Below, piece by piece: positions 42,564 through 50,849 of a stretch of DNA of 64,000 bases. The stretch is taken from assembly GCA_020636005.1 (NCBI GenBank), contig JACJYR010000001.1:1746001-1810000 (forward strand), given 5' to 3'. Position 1 is the first letter of the stretch, and each line of letters begins with the position of its first letter. The position numbers and the translations under genes are program-made. The notes below the pieces were generated by a model that was given only the letters and a program-made list of their open reading frames with translations, ran no database searches and was not told where the DNA came from. The stretch is from Lewinellaceae bacterium (GTDB taxonomy: Bacteria; Bacteroidota; Bacteroidia; Chitinophagales; Saprospiraceae).

Positions 42564-43190
42564 TTACTTCACTTCGCAGCCTAGCAGTTGCTCTTCCTTT
42601 CCTTCGCCCGTCACCACATAGCCTTCCAGCAGATCCCCTATTTGCACCGGCCCAACACCTGCAGGAGTTCCCGTGAAGATCAGGTCGCCTTGCAGCAACT
42701 TGAAATATTGGGACACATAGACGATAAGTTGGTCGAAGGTGAAAATCATGTCCCGGGTGTGGCCATGCTGCACTTTTTCCCCGTTCTTTTTTAGGAAAAA
42801 CTCGATGTTGCCGTCTTTTTGGACTTTGTCCAGGGGGACAAATTTTCCCACTACGGCCGAGTTGTCGAATCCCTTGGCGATTTCCCAGGGGTGGCCTTTT
42901 TTCTTCAGCTCGTCCTGGAGGTCACGGGCGGTAAAGTCAATGCCGAGGGCGATTTCATCATAGTAGCCGCTGGCAAACTCCGGCTGCACGGCCTTCCCGT
43001 TTTTGCAGATTTTCAGCACGACTTCCAGTTCGTGGTGGAGGTCTTTGGTGAAATCGGGATAGTAGAATGGCTTCTCGTTGACCAGCAGCGCAGAAGGGGG
43101 TTTCATAAATACCACGGGCTTGGCGGGCACTGGGTTGTTCAGTTCTTTGGCGTGTTCGGCGTAGTTGCGGCCTATGCAGATGATTTTCAT
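42564..43190 (-). CDS. Fumarylacetoacetate hydrolase family protein
   Basis: A 208-residue protein of the FAH superfamily (short YcgM-like group). It begins MKIICIGRNYAEHAKELNN and has FMKPPSALLVN, HHELEVVLKICKNGK (metal ligands Glu), ALGIDFTARDLQDELKKKGHPWEIAKGFD, and DLIFTGTPAGVGPVQIGD. Short members act as acylpyruvate hydrolases or oxaloacetate tautomerases/decarboxylases. ATG 43190 is the natural start; six extra codons upstream are not conserved. The structured repeat R2 lies 31 bases upstream. Confidence 0.92.
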   Translation of the reverse strand: MKIICIGRNYAEHAKELNNPVPAKPVVFMKPPSALLVNEKPFYYPDFTKDLHHELEVVLKICKNGKAVQPEFASGYYDEIALGIDFTARDLQDELKKKGHPWEIAKGFDNSAVVGKFVPLDKVQKDGNIEFFLKKNGEKVQHGHTRDMIFTFDQLIVYVSQYFKLLQGDLIFTGTPAGVGPVQIGDLLEGYVVTGEGKEEQLLGCEVK

Positions 43191-43220
43191 GTATTCTGAA
43201 TTTGGCAAAAGAATAAAGTG

Positions 43221-43309
43221 GAGACCATTAGAGAAGTATGTTTTTTAAAAAAACACACGCTCACAATCAAACACTTGTGAGAAATTGACACAGTTTTTTG
43301 AACAATCTC
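43221..43309. repeat. 89-bp dispersed structured repeat, copy R2
   Basis: Matches R1 (35682-35772): GAGACCATTAGAG, ACACACGCTCACAATCAA, TTGTGAGAAATTGACACAG, TTGAACAATCTC. Both hairpins are retained: the first stem is lengthened (CTCACAA with TTGTGAG) and the second keeps pairing with one G-U wobble, suggesting selection on structure. Confidence 0.8.
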
Positions 43310-43354
43310 ATAAAGTGGGCAGAATCGGCTAATCTTGGTTGTACATTTTGCAAT

Positions 43355-44356
43355 TCAAAACCTCACATTCAACAGACCCGTCAAATCCTTCACTTCCCGA
43401 ATCGTCTCCTGTGCCCGCTTGCGGATGTTTTCAGAAGAAGATTTTACCATTTCTTTTACCGCCTTTTTATCAGCATTAAGCTCGGCTTTTCTTTGGCGGA
43501 AAATGGCACTTTGATCCGCCAGGGCGTCGGCCACCGCCTCTTTCAAGTCAACATAGCGCAGGCTGCCGGATTTGTAATTTTCCATTAAAGATTGGTGGGC
43601 ATCCAATTTGCCGCTGGCTTTCAGCAATTCAAAAAGGTTGGCCACGCCCGCGCTCATTTCACCTGCTGGCGTGTCGCCTGTATCCGTCACAGCTGATTTT
43701 ACTTGCTTGCGGATCACTGCATCTTCTGCAAAGACGTTGATATAGTGCTTTTCCCCGGCGCTTTTGCTCATTTTGCGGCTGGGGTCGGCTGTGGAGCGGA
43801 TATTGGGGGTTTCGGTATAAAGCGATTCCGGCAGCACGAAGTATTCCTTGCCCATCTGGTTGTTGAAACGCTGGGCGATGTTGCGGCTCAGTTCGAGGTG
43901 CTGCTCCTGATCCTTCCCAACTGGCACATAATCAGCCCGATAGATCAAGATGTCAGCCGCTTGTAAAACTGGGTAATCGTACAAACCGACCGAAATGAAC
44001 CCTTCGCCTTTTTCCTCGCTCTGTGCACTTTTATCCTTAAACTGCGTCATCCTGCTCACCTGGCCGTAGGAGGCGAAGCAGTTGAAAATCCAGCACAGTT
44101 CCACATGCTCTGGAATCAAGGATTGCACGAAAAGCGCCTCCGGTTTGATGCCAGTCGCCATCAGGTTGATGATGAGATCCCAGGTGTTTTCCCGCAGTTT
44201 TTTTGGAGAATAGGGCATCGTCATGGCGTGGTAATCCACCACACCATAAATGCAGTCATATTTTTCTTGGAGATCCACCCAATTTTTTACGGCCCCGAAA
44301 TAGTTGCCATAGTGCATATCTCCAGTGGGTTGGATACAGGAAAGGACTCTTTTCAT
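43355..44356 (-). CDS. trpS: Tryptophanyl-tRNA synthetase
   Basis: A 333-residue class I aminoacyl-tRNA synthetase of compact bacterial TrpRS length. Motifs are MKRVLSCIQPTGDMHYGNYFG (HIGH variant), DYHAMTMPYSPKKLR, VPVGKDQEQHLELSRNIAQRFN, and KMSKS within SRKMSKSAGE. ATG 44356 fits the family start; the TTG two codons earlier is less likely. Cytoplasmic. It charges tRNA-Trp. The upstream spacer holds an octamer repeat. Confidence 0.95.
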   Translation of the reverse strand: MKRVLSCIQPTGDMHYGNYFGAVKNWVDLQEKYDCIYGVVDYHAMTMPYSPKKLRENTWDLIINLMATGIKPEALFVQSLIPEHVELCWIFNCFASYGQVSRMTQFKDKSAQSEEKGEGFISVGLYDYPVLQAADILIYRADYVPVGKDQEQHLELSRNIAQRFNNQMGKEYFVLPESLYTETPNIRSTADPSRKMSKSAGEKHYINVFAEDAVIRKQVKSAVTDTGDTPAGEMSAGVANLFELLKASGKLDAHQSLMENYKSGSLRYVDLKEAVADALADQSAIFRQRKAELNADKKAVKEMVKSSSENIRKRAQETIREVKDLTGLLNVRF

Positions 44357-44363
44357 AATCAAT

Positions 44364-44400
44364 GAGAGAATGAGAGAATGAGAGAAGGAGAGAAGGAAGG
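44364..44400 (-). repeat. Octamer-type repeat upstream of trpS
   Basis: GAGAGAAT-like units (GAGAGAATGAGAGAAT and variants) repeat over about 35 bases directly 5' of trpS, reading purine-rich on the plus strand and therefore pyrimidine-rich in the mRNA sense. Confidence 0.6.
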
Positions 44401-44450
44401 AAAAAACTTTGGAAAAGATTCCCTCCTTCTATCACTCCATCCTTCTCTCA

Positions 44451-44834
44451 TTATTTTACCGCAGCGATGACGGAGATTTCAATATTGACAAATTTGGGAA
44501 GGTTAGCAACTTCTACCAATTCCCTTGCGGGGGCGTTTTCCGGTTTGAAAAACTCAGCATAGACGGCATTGATCTGCCCGTACTGGTGCATGTCCTTTAC
44601 AAAAACGCTTACCTTAAGTACGTCATCATAAGAACTGCCGGCTGCTTCCAAAATGCCTCCAACATTTTTTAACACCTGCCTGGTTTCATCCGCTATGTTT
44701 CCCTGCACAAGCTCGCCCGTAGCGGGGTCAATGGCTATCTGGCCGGAGGCATATAGCAGGCCATTGAAAACAACGCCCTGGTTGTAGGGGCCTATAGCGC
44801 CCGGCGCAGATGGGGTCGAGATTATTTTTTTCAT
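44451..44834 (-). CDS. ridA: RidA-family reactive intermediate deaminase
   Basis: A 127-residue protein matching RidA in length and motifs: ISTPSAPGAIGPYNQGVVFNGLLYASGQIAIDPATGELV, then TRQVLKNVGGILEAAGSSYDDVLKVSVFVKDM, NAVYAEFF and ARELVEVANLPK with the substrate-binding Arg, and the ending VNIEISVIA. It hydrolyses reactive enamine/imine products of PLP enzymes. ATG 44834 gives the standard MKKIIST start; the frame opens 22 codons upstream. Downstream of trpS promoter region, same strand, and separated by 51 bases of repeat from trpS. Confidence 0.95.
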   Translation of the reverse strand: MKKIISTPSAPGAIGPYNQGVVFNGLLYASGQIAIDPATGELVQGNIADETRQVLKNVGGILEAAGSSYDDVLKVSVFVKDMHQYGQINAVYAEFFKPENAPARELVEVANLPKFVNIEISVIAAVK

Positions 44835-45039
44835 GTTGCTGGATGTTATTTCCTTGCCAACTGCGGCACATGGTTTCTGATAGTGCCATTGCTTTTCCAT
44901 AAAAAGGAACTGTTGGCTTAGGTATGAATAAATTCAAAAAGCCCCGCATCCAGAAAGTCGAATGGGAGCTTTTTTAGCTTGTCCGTGTAGAGGACCCTGA
45001 TGCAGTAGAAATTGGCCCGGAAAAAACCGGCAGGCCACC

Positions 45040-45237
45040 TTATTCTATCTCATCCTTTGACTTGACGAGGATTTTGCCCTTGTAGCGCATGTTGCCCTCA
45101 TCGTCGTAGTAGGCATGATGGTAGATATGGGCTTCGCCCGTTGTAGCACATTTAGCAATGGTAGGCGTGGCTACCCGGTGATGTGCCCGGCGGGTGCGGG
45201 TCCGTTGCTTCGAATGTTTATTTCTAGGATTTGGCAT
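45040..45237 (-). CDS. rpmF: 50S ribosomal protein L32
   Basis: A 65-residue L32: MPNPRNKHSKQRTRTRRAHH, then RVATPTIAKCATTGEAHIYHHAYYDDEGNMRYKGKIL. Bacteroidota L32 has lost the four zinc cysteines, as here (one Cys only). ATG 45237 gives the standard start; the frame extends 16 codons upstream. It directly follows the DUF177 gene (45307-45828), the conserved yceD-rpmF arrangement. plsX and fabH, which often follow, are not present. Confidence 0.96.
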   Translation of the reverse strand: MPNPRNKHSKQRTRTRRAHHRVATPTIAKCATTGEAHIYHHAYYDDEGNMRYKGKILVKSKDEIE

Positions 45238-45306
45238 CGTATGTATGGTTTTATGGCCGCATGGCTGGTTCCTGAAAAACCGCATACCATGTAGGCCAAG
45301 TAAAAT

Positions 45307-45828
45307 CTAATTTTCAAAATTGAGGTCCCGCAATGCGTCCTTGAACGGGTTGAGGGGTTCTTCTGCTTCGGCAACATCCTCTTCCTTCGTCAGGAACTTC
45401 AACATCTCAGGGTTACAACGCTCTCCAGCATCATCGTGGGTCGTCACCATAGGTACAGCGAGGTTGATAAACTCGTAGATGTACTTGGAGACGTTCAGCT
45501 TTTGAATGCCTTTCGTCACATAGATGACATCGGCTTCCTCCCAGGCTGTTTCATCGAATTTGACCAAAAGGTTTTGGGTGTCTTCAATCGGCAGGGCAAA
45601 TATTTCCAGGCATCTGTCGCAGGCAACCTCCACTGTCCCGGTGATTTGGAAAGTCATCGAATAGAGATCGGGGCGCTTGTCGAACAGCAAGTGGACATTT
45701 GCATCCCCGACTTGAATGGGCGACCCTTCGAAATGCTGGAAAAAGCCAGTGTCAACCTGAAAGTCAAACTCGTGGAGACCGTTGTGCAATCCCGTCACAG
45801 GGATTGAAAAGTGGTCTAAAGCATCCAT
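45307..45828 (-). CDS. DUF177 (YceD) family protein
   Basis: A 173-residue cytoplasmic protein of the DUF177/YceD family, which is encoded before rpmF in most bacteria and linked to 23S rRNA accumulation in some organisms. The core signature is TGTVEVACDRCLEIFALPIE, with the two-Cys CDRC, and later KYIYEFINLAVPM. The tail is acidic (EEDVAEAEEP) before PFKDALRDLNFEN. ATG 45828, followed after 69 bases by rpmF on the same strand. Regulation through rpmF dosage is plausible. Confidence 0.92.
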   Translation of the reverse strand: MDALDHFSIPVTGLHNGLHEFDFQVDTGFFQHFEGSPIQVGDANVHLLFDKRPDLYSMTFQITGTVEVACDRCLEIFALPIEDTQNLLVKFDETAWEEADVIYVTKGIQKLNVSKYIYEFINLAVPMVTTHDDAGERCNPEMLKFLTKEEDVAEAEEPLNPFKDALRDLNFEN

Positions 45829-46074
45829 TTAAAAGAACTTTTTTTTAAAAGGCGGGCAAAGATAGGGTTTATTTTGAATTTTGGTTTTCAGCTACTGGAT
45901 TTTTTGGAAACAAGGATGCATCAAGCATAAGGACTCAGTGCAGTTTTGCGCAATCAACTGAATTACATACATTTGGCCGTTGACGGGAAAACGGCTTACG
46001 GTGTACGATAGACTGCATCATGTTAGCAGTTTTCCTCCCGTCTGCCGTCCACTGTTTTTCAGAAAACAACGACT

Positions 46075-46959
46075 ATGAGGTTTTTCATAATAGGCTTCCT
46101 TTTATTTACAGCCTTTGCCCTGCCTGCCCGCTGGTATTTCGTTTGTGAAATCAGGCACCACTGCACCGACGAGCCTGCCAAGCCAACCCGCGCCACCACC
46201 TTGACGCTGAAAGATGGTGACAAAACCATCCTGCAGGGTTACGAGCAATTTGGCTTTGCCCCCAACTCTTTCCAACCGGACATGACGCCCAACAACCAGG
46301 AATTCCTGGAAAAAGTGGCGGCCTATCTCCAGCAAAACCCTGACAAGCACCTCGCCCTGACAGGCCGGTTTCTCGCAACCGAGAAAGATGCTAAGACGGG
46401 CATTTTTGAAAACCTGGGCATCGCCAGGGCAGCAGCCGTAGAACGCCTGCTGGAGAAATTGGGCATTGACGAAAAACGCATTTCCATTGACCACGAAATG
46501 GCGAAAGGCGAAACATTGGAAGAGCCGGTTACCTTCTCACTGTACACGCCAAAACCCGACGAATATGAAAAGCTGGAATACAAATTCACCGACAATACCT
46601 TTTCAGATGCCAATTTCGATTTTGGCTCGGACAAGTTCCGGCCGGGCGAACAGTGCATCCTGTATGCCGATTCTGTGAAAACATTCCTGGACACCCACCC
46701 GGAAATGACGCTGACCATCATCGGACATACGGATAGCATCGGCACTGACAAGGTCAATATGGACCTGGGCCTTCGGAGGGCCATTAATGCCGCCGAATAT
46801 TTCCGGGAATTGGGGGTGAAATCGAAAATTGACGTCTCCTCCAAGGGCGAGACACAGCCCGTGGCCCCCAATTCCTTGCCGGACGGCAAAGACAACCCCG
46901 ATGGCCGCCAGAAAAACCGACGGGTGAATTTCAAAATAGGTGAAAAACAAGTTGAATAA
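46075..46959 (+). CDS. OmpA-family protein with two OmpA-like domains
   Basis: A 294-residue protein with an N-terminal hydrophobic anchor or signal (about 1-18, MRFFIIGFLLFTAFALPA). Two OmpA-like blocks follow: a diverged one (about 55-155, FQPDMTPNNQEFLEKVAAYLQQNPDKHLALTG and GIARAAAVERLLEKLGI) and a canonical one (about 180-290, NFDFGSDKFRPGEQCILYADSVKTFLDTHP, IGHTDSIGTDKVNMDLGLRRAINAAEYF, GRQKNRRVNFKIG). The second should bind peptidoglycan diaminopimelate through Asp and Arg. Alternatively, the first block may be a domain without binding function. ATG start. Confidence 0.88.
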   Translation: MRFFIIGFLLFTAFALPARWYFVCEIRHHCTDEPAKPTRATTLTLKDGDKTILQGYEQFGFAPNSFQPDMTPNNQEFLEKVAAYLQQNPDKHLALTGRFLATEKDAKTGIFENLGIARAAAVERLLEKLGIDEKRISIDHEMAKGETLEEPVTFSLYTPKPDEYEKLEYKFTDNTFSDANFDFGSDKFRPGEQCILYADSVKTFLDTHPEMTLTIIGHTDSIGTDKVNMDLGLRRAINAAEYFRELGVKSKIDVSSKGETQPVAPNSLPDGKDNPDGRQKNRRVNFKIGEKQVE

Positions 46960-47006
46960 ATAGTGGCAGTAGCGAGTAAGGAGTGATTGATGTATAGGAT
47001 AAGTAG

Positions 47007-47043
47007 TTGTTTGAAATTGGTTGAGTTATTTGAATTTGGTTGA
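47007..47043 (+). repeat. Dispersed palindromic repeat, copy B
   Basis: Begins TTGTTTGAAATTGGTTGAG and continues TTATTTGAATTTGG, a close match to copy A at 8709. It pairs with an inverted copy C at 47113-47137, so the spacer after the OmpA gene can form a large hairpin. Confidence 0.65.
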
Positions 47044-47112
47044 AATCGAAGATTCACGGCAGCAATTCCATCTGCACCCATGATTATCAAACGATTACCT
47101 TAATTTTTTTAA

Positions 47113-47137
47113 AACCAAATAACCCAAACTAATTTCA
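47113..47137 (-). repeat. Dispersed palindromic repeat, copy C (inverted)
   Basis: The reverse complement reads TTGAAATTAGTTTGGGTTAT followed by TTGGT, matching copy B with a few changes. Confidence 0.6.
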
Positions 47138-47200
47138 ATGATGTACTTATCGCCGCCAATTACCAATTGCCAGTCACTTGCCACCCATCAACCATAAAAT

Positions 47201-48532
47201 ATGGACAACTTTTTCGCAGCATTCAGCCATGAAGACAGCATCGCCTTTTTGCTGTCCGTTTTGATTTCATTCCTCATCGGCTTTATTGCCGCCTGGATTG
47301 GGTGGGGCAGCCGGGCAAAACGATTCCGAAAGGAAGCCGAAAAGTGGAAAAAGAGCTACGACGCCCTGGTGCTGGAACACAATGCCCTCCGGGAACAATT
47401 CGATCTGAAAGAGGCTGATTTGGTGCGGGCACAGCGGGAAGCAGAAGAAGCGGTGGCCTATTCCAGGTCTTTTGAAAAAGACAGGGCGAAATGGCGGGGA
47501 GACCTCGATGCCGCTTTGGAAGAGAATGTAAAAATACAGGCCACCATCGGTTCCTATCAAGCTACCATAGATGATCTGAACAACCAGATTTTAGGGCTGA
47601 AGGCCCGCAACGCCCAACTGACCCACGAAGCAGGCAGGGAAGGGGAGGCAATCGACCAAGTGTCGCAAATGCAAAGCTCTTTCAATGCTACCGTCCAACG
47701 CCTGAAAGGATTGGAGGAAAATGTGGACTCGCTTTATTCCAAGAGCGGTACGGTTTCCAATGCCGTCAACAACCACCAGTTGCGATTGGCTGCACTTGAA
47801 GCTAAACTCGCTGACATAGCAGCGGAAAACGAGCGGCTCAGGGCCGAAATAGTCGAACTGAAAGACAGCGACAATGGCCTGGAACTGGCTGCTGCCCCAG
47901 TTTCCATCAAGCCCTCCGGCGACAAGCCGGTCGTTACCGCTGTCGCGGGCGGCGGCGGTGCCGCACAGGCTGCCTTTACTGCAGTGCTCGGCTCCAAAAT
48001 ACCGCTCGCCACGGCTGCCGAAAAAGACGACCTGACGATGATAAAAGGCATTGGTGGTTTTATAGAAAAGAAGCTGAACGGGCTGGGCATCTACACCTTT
48101 GAGCAAATCAGCAAGCTCGATCACGAGACCATTGAAAGCCTGACAAACGCCATTGAGTTCTTCCCCGGCCGTATCGAACGGGACGATTGGGTGGGACAGG
48201 CTGCCCGCCTGCACGACATCAAGCTGCACAACCCCGAGGCCGTTCAGACCGCAGCTGTTTTTCCAAAAAACCCCACCGACCTCAAAATCGTGGAGGGCAT
48301 TGGGCCGAAAATCGAGAAACTGCTGAAAGAGGCAGGCATCAACAACCTGGGCGAACTGGGCGAAACGTCGGAAACCAGGCTCCGGGAAATACTCGCCAAG
48401 GCTGGCGAGCGCTACCGGATACACGACCCCTCAAGCTGGCCGGCCCAGGCTGCGCTTGCGGCCAAAGGCGAATGGGAAAAGCTGAAAGAGTACCAGGACT
48501 TTTTGGTGGGCGGCAGGGATGTCTCGCAGTAG
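47201..48532 (+). CDS. Membrane-anchored coiled-coil protein with two helix-hairpin-helix domains
   Basis: A 443-residue protein. It has one TM helix (about 14-36, FLLSVLISFLIGFIAAWIGWG), a long coiled coil (about 40-225) and two C-terminal helix-hairpin-helix-like domains, at about 280-340 (DLTMIKGIGGFIEKKLNGLGIYTFEQISKLD) and 360-430 (DLKIVEGIGPKIEKLLKEAGINNLGELGE). The second kind is seen in proteins annotated as flap-endonuclease-1-like or DUF4332-like and usually binds DNA without strand bias. A membrane-tethered DNA-binding scaffold, for instance in chromosome positioning, is a reasonable inference. Nuclease residues are not evident. Confidence 0.8.
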   Translation: MDNFFAAFSHEDSIAFLLSVLISFLIGFIAAWIGWGSRAKRFRKEAEKWKKSYDALVLEHNALREQFDLKEADLVRAQREAEEAVAYSRSFEKDRAKWRGDLDAALEENVKIQATIGSYQATIDDLNNQILGLKARNAQLTHEAGREGEAIDQVSQMQSSFNATVQRLKGLEENVDSLYSKSGTVSNAVNNHQLRLAALEAKLADIAAENERLRAEIVELKDSDNGLELAAAPVSIKPSGDKPVVTAVAGGGGAAQAAFTAVLGSKIPLATAAEKDDLTMIKGIGGFIEKKLNGLGIYTFEQISKLDHETIESLTNAIEFFPGRIERDDWVGQAARLHDIKLHNPEAVQTAAVFPKNPTDLKIVEGIGPKIEKLLKEAGINNLGELGETSETRLREILAKAGERYRIHDPSSWPAQAALAAKGEWEKLKEYQDFLVGGRDVSQ

Positions 48533-48892
48533 GGCATTTTTTAAATACGCAGGGCAGTCCTGTTTTTTGTTGAACAACGCCTTTTATACAGTTGGCGAAA
48601 CGAATGAAAATTGAGCAATAGGCACCCGGCAAAGATTTGTTTGCCAAGTGTAGTTCCGGCAAAATAATTACTGAGAACGAGTCCTTCCTTTTTATGGCGA
48701 CCCTGCATAATTTTTACCGTATGTCCCTAATTGTCAGTCGGTTCAGTTCCTTATAAAGGAAAAAATAATTTTAAGTTCACTGAACCTTTTGTGGGGTTGC
48801 TACCTTCCATTGAAGAAATCACAAATAATACTTATGAGGTAAACCAGTACATATTTCAAAACCATTTTCTAAACCTCGTAAATCTTTTAATC
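48533..48892. other. Leader with nested palindromes before the coiled-coil gene
   Basis: No gene is seen in these 360 bases. A weak terminator-like stem (48549-48568) follows the previous gene. Further on, GGTTCAGT (48740-48747) pairs with ACTGAACC (48779-48786), and inside it TTCCTTATAAAGGAA (48747-48761) is a 15-base palindrome. This may fold in the 5' leader of the next gene. The frame of the next gene is open back to 48731. Confidence 0.5.
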
Positions 48893-49882
48893 ATGACAAC
48901 TAACAATCCATCCAACTTCAACCAGGACAAATCGCAAAAGCAAAATTTCCTGGCCATCGCCGTAACAGTTGGCGTCATCCTGCTTGCAATCATTGGTTTC
49001 TTAGCTTACAACAATATCTCCAAGGCACAACAGCTCGACCTGACCGTGACAGAACTGGAAGAGTCAGAAAAACTCCGTGGAGAAATGGAAACTCAGTACA
49101 ACCAGGCCTTGGCCGACCTGGAAGCGCAAAAGACAACGAACCAGGAACTGAACGCCATGATAGATCAGCAAAAGGCCGAACTGGAACAGCAGCGTACAAA
49201 AATTGACGGACTGTTGAAAAACAAAGGCAAACTTGATAAGGCAAGGGTAGAAATTGACAACCTGAAAACACAGGCCAGCGGCTACCTCGCCCAGATCGAA
49301 AAGCTCAAAACCGAGAACCAGGCCCTTGCCGGTGAAAATGCAACGCTGTCGGAAGAGAAGAACAAGCTTTCAACCGACCTGCAGGGCAAGTTGGCAGAAA
49401 ACGAACAACTCGCCTCTGCCAAGGCCAAACTGGTCAGTGAAAAAGAAGAACTCTCCGGCAAAGTGAACATCGCTTCCGTCATCAAGATGAAAAGCGTGAC
49501 AGCAGTCGGCCAAAAAGTAAAGGGCAGCGGAAAAGTCAAAGATGAAAACTCTGCCAAAAGCGTGGATCAAATCAAAGTCTGTTTCACCACCCTCACCAAC
49601 GAAGTGGTACGACCGAGCACAGAAAAATTCTATGTGCGCATCGTAAACCCGCTTGGCGAAACCCTGGCTATCGAAGACATGGGCTCCGGTATGATTACCA
49701 ACAAGAAAACAGGGGAAGAAATCCGTTTTACAAAAATAGAAGAGTTGGACTATTCCAACGAAGAGGCACAATCATGCATGGTGTGGGCACCTTCCAACCC
49801 CTCCTTTGTGAAAGGGGATTATACCGTAGAAGTTTATAACAAAGGCTACCTCTCCGGCACGGCCACCTTTAAACTGAAGTAA
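48893..49882 (+). CDS. Membrane-anchored coiled-coil protein, 329 aa
   Basis: I do not recognise a named family. A short cytoplasmic tail (MTTNNPSNFNQDKSQKQ) precedes a TM helix (about 18-40, NFLAIAVTVGVILLAIIGFLAYN), a long coiled coil (about 48-190, with ELEQQRTKIDGLLKNKGKLDKARVEIDNLKTQ), and a C-terminal beta-rich domain (about 205-329: CFTTLTNEVVRPSTEKFYVRIVNPLGE, DYTVEVYNKGYLSGTATFKLK). The beta domain is outside the membrane. ATG 48893 is supported by the conserved-looking N-terminus, with 54 unlikely codons upstream. A strong terminator follows. It shares the TM-plus-coil pattern with the preceding gene; the two may form a complex, but this is inference. Confidence 0.75.
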   Translation: MTTNNPSNFNQDKSQKQNFLAIAVTVGVILLAIIGFLAYNNISKAQQLDLTVTELEESEKLRGEMETQYNQALADLEAQKTTNQELNAMIDQQKAELEQQRTKIDGLLKNKGKLDKARVEIDNLKTQASGYLAQIEKLKTENQALAGENATLSEEKNKLSTDLQGKLAENEQLASAKAKLVSEKEELSGKVNIASVIKMKSVTAVGQKVKGSGKVKDENSAKSVDQIKVCFTTLTNEVVRPSTEKFYVRIVNPLGETLAIEDMGSGMITNKKTGEEIRFTKIEELDYSNEEAQSCMVWAPSNPSFVKGDYTVEVYNKGYLSGTATFKLK

Positions 49883-49924
49883 GCCTTAGTAAAAGATAAA
49901 GCCTTTTTAACTAACCAGAATCAT

Positions 49925-49956
49925 AAGCATGGACCTTCCAGTCCATGCTTTTTTTT
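49925..49956 (+). terminator. Rho-independent terminator after the coiled-coil gene
   Basis: A perfect 10-bp stem (AAGCATGGAC with GTCCATGCTT) with loop CTTCCA, followed by a run of Ts, 43 bases after the stop codon. Confidence 0.92.
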
Positions 49957-50085
49957 GTTTTTGCCAAAAATCCTGTCCTGGTAAATAGGGGCGTCCAAAA
50001 GAAGTTTATGAATTGAAGCCGTTCGTTTTTCAACATTTTATTACATTCACCGGATATTGTTAACCCAGGCCCAAACCCTTATCAA

Positions 50086-50682
50086 ATGAAAATAATACAC
50101 GGCCATTTCAACGATGACGAGCTGTTGGAAGCGATTCGTTCAGGAGGCCGATCCCTGGAAAAGGCGGTCGCCTTTATGTACGTTAAAAGCGGCTGGAAGG
50201 AAAGCATTGAAAAATACATCCGCAACATGAACGGGAGCCTGGAAGATGTAGAAGACATTTTCCAGGAAGGCGTCAGGAATTTCGTGATGAACATCCGTTC
50301 GGGGCGGTACGTCCAGCAAAGCTCGCTGCGCACCTACATGACGGCCATTTGCAAAAACCTTTGGTACTCCAAGCTGTCGAGACAGGTTAAACTGGAGGAA
50401 ATCAAAAAAGAGATCCACACGGAGCAATCAGAGCCCAGTATTGAAAACGAGCTGTTCCTCCAGGAGCGGACAAAAATCCTGAAAGAGGTGCTGTCCCACG
50501 CAGGCGAGCCTTGCAAAAAGCTGCTGGGCCTTTGGTCGCTCGGGTTCTCGTTCAAAGAGATAGCCGTTAAGACAGGCAGTACGGAAGGCGCCATGCGCAA
50601 ACAAAAACACGATTGCCTGAAGAAACTGACGGCCTGGCTGAGCGAGCGCCCCGAACTGGTGAAAGAATTGACAGGTAACTGA
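50086..50682 (+). CDS. ECF-type RNA polymerase sigma factor (second copy)
   Basis: A 198-residue sigma-70-family protein. Region 2 shows VAFMYVKSGWKESIEKYIRNMNGSLEDVEDIFQEGVRNFVMNIRSGRYVQQSSLRTYMTAICKNLW, with the core-binding DVEDIFQEG, and region 4 shows CKKLLGLWSLGFSFKEIAVKTGSTEGAMRKQKHDCLKKL (helix-turn-helix). It is clearly related to ECF sigma factors that neighbour TPR proteins in Bacteroidota and to the copy at 29365, but sequence identity looks low. The next gene on the same strand is a TPR protein of anti-sigma type, 168 bases away with its own promoter-like site. ATG start. Confidence 0.87.
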   Translation: MKIIHGHFNDDELLEAIRSGGRSLEKAVAFMYVKSGWKESIEKYIRNMNGSLEDVEDIFQEGVRNFVMNIRSGRYVQQSSLRTYMTAICKNLWYSKLSRQVKLEEIKKEIHTEQSEPSIENELFLQERTKILKEVLSHAGEPCKKLLGLWSLGFSFKEIAVKTGSTEGAMRKQKHDCLKKLTAWLSERPELVKELTGN

Positions 50683-50802
50683 TACTCTTTTTCAGCATCA
50701 CACAGCGCTTTTTAGCGCCATTGAACCAACCGCCCGTGCCCTTGTTGAACCAATAGTAATCAAGCCCTTCAAAAACTATCTTATTGGCAATCAGGCTGTC
50801 AG

Positions 50803-50834
50803 TTCGGGCTATTTCCAAAAAAAACTTATTTTTG
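50803..50834 (+). promoter_or_regulatory. Promoter-like site before the TPR/anti-sigma-like gene
   Basis: TATTTTTG (50827-50834) is a perfect TAnnTTTG box, and TTCG (50803-50806) is one base off the -33 box, at a spacing of 24. Transcription would begin about 9 bases before the ATG at 50850. Confidence 0.6.
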
Positions 50835-50849
50835 TACAAAATCCTAACG

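Noticed and set aside
44364..44400. Purine-rich run upstream of trpS as a T-box riboswitch
   Set aside because: No specifier loop, T-box motif or antiterminator; T-boxes are not expected in Bacteroidota.
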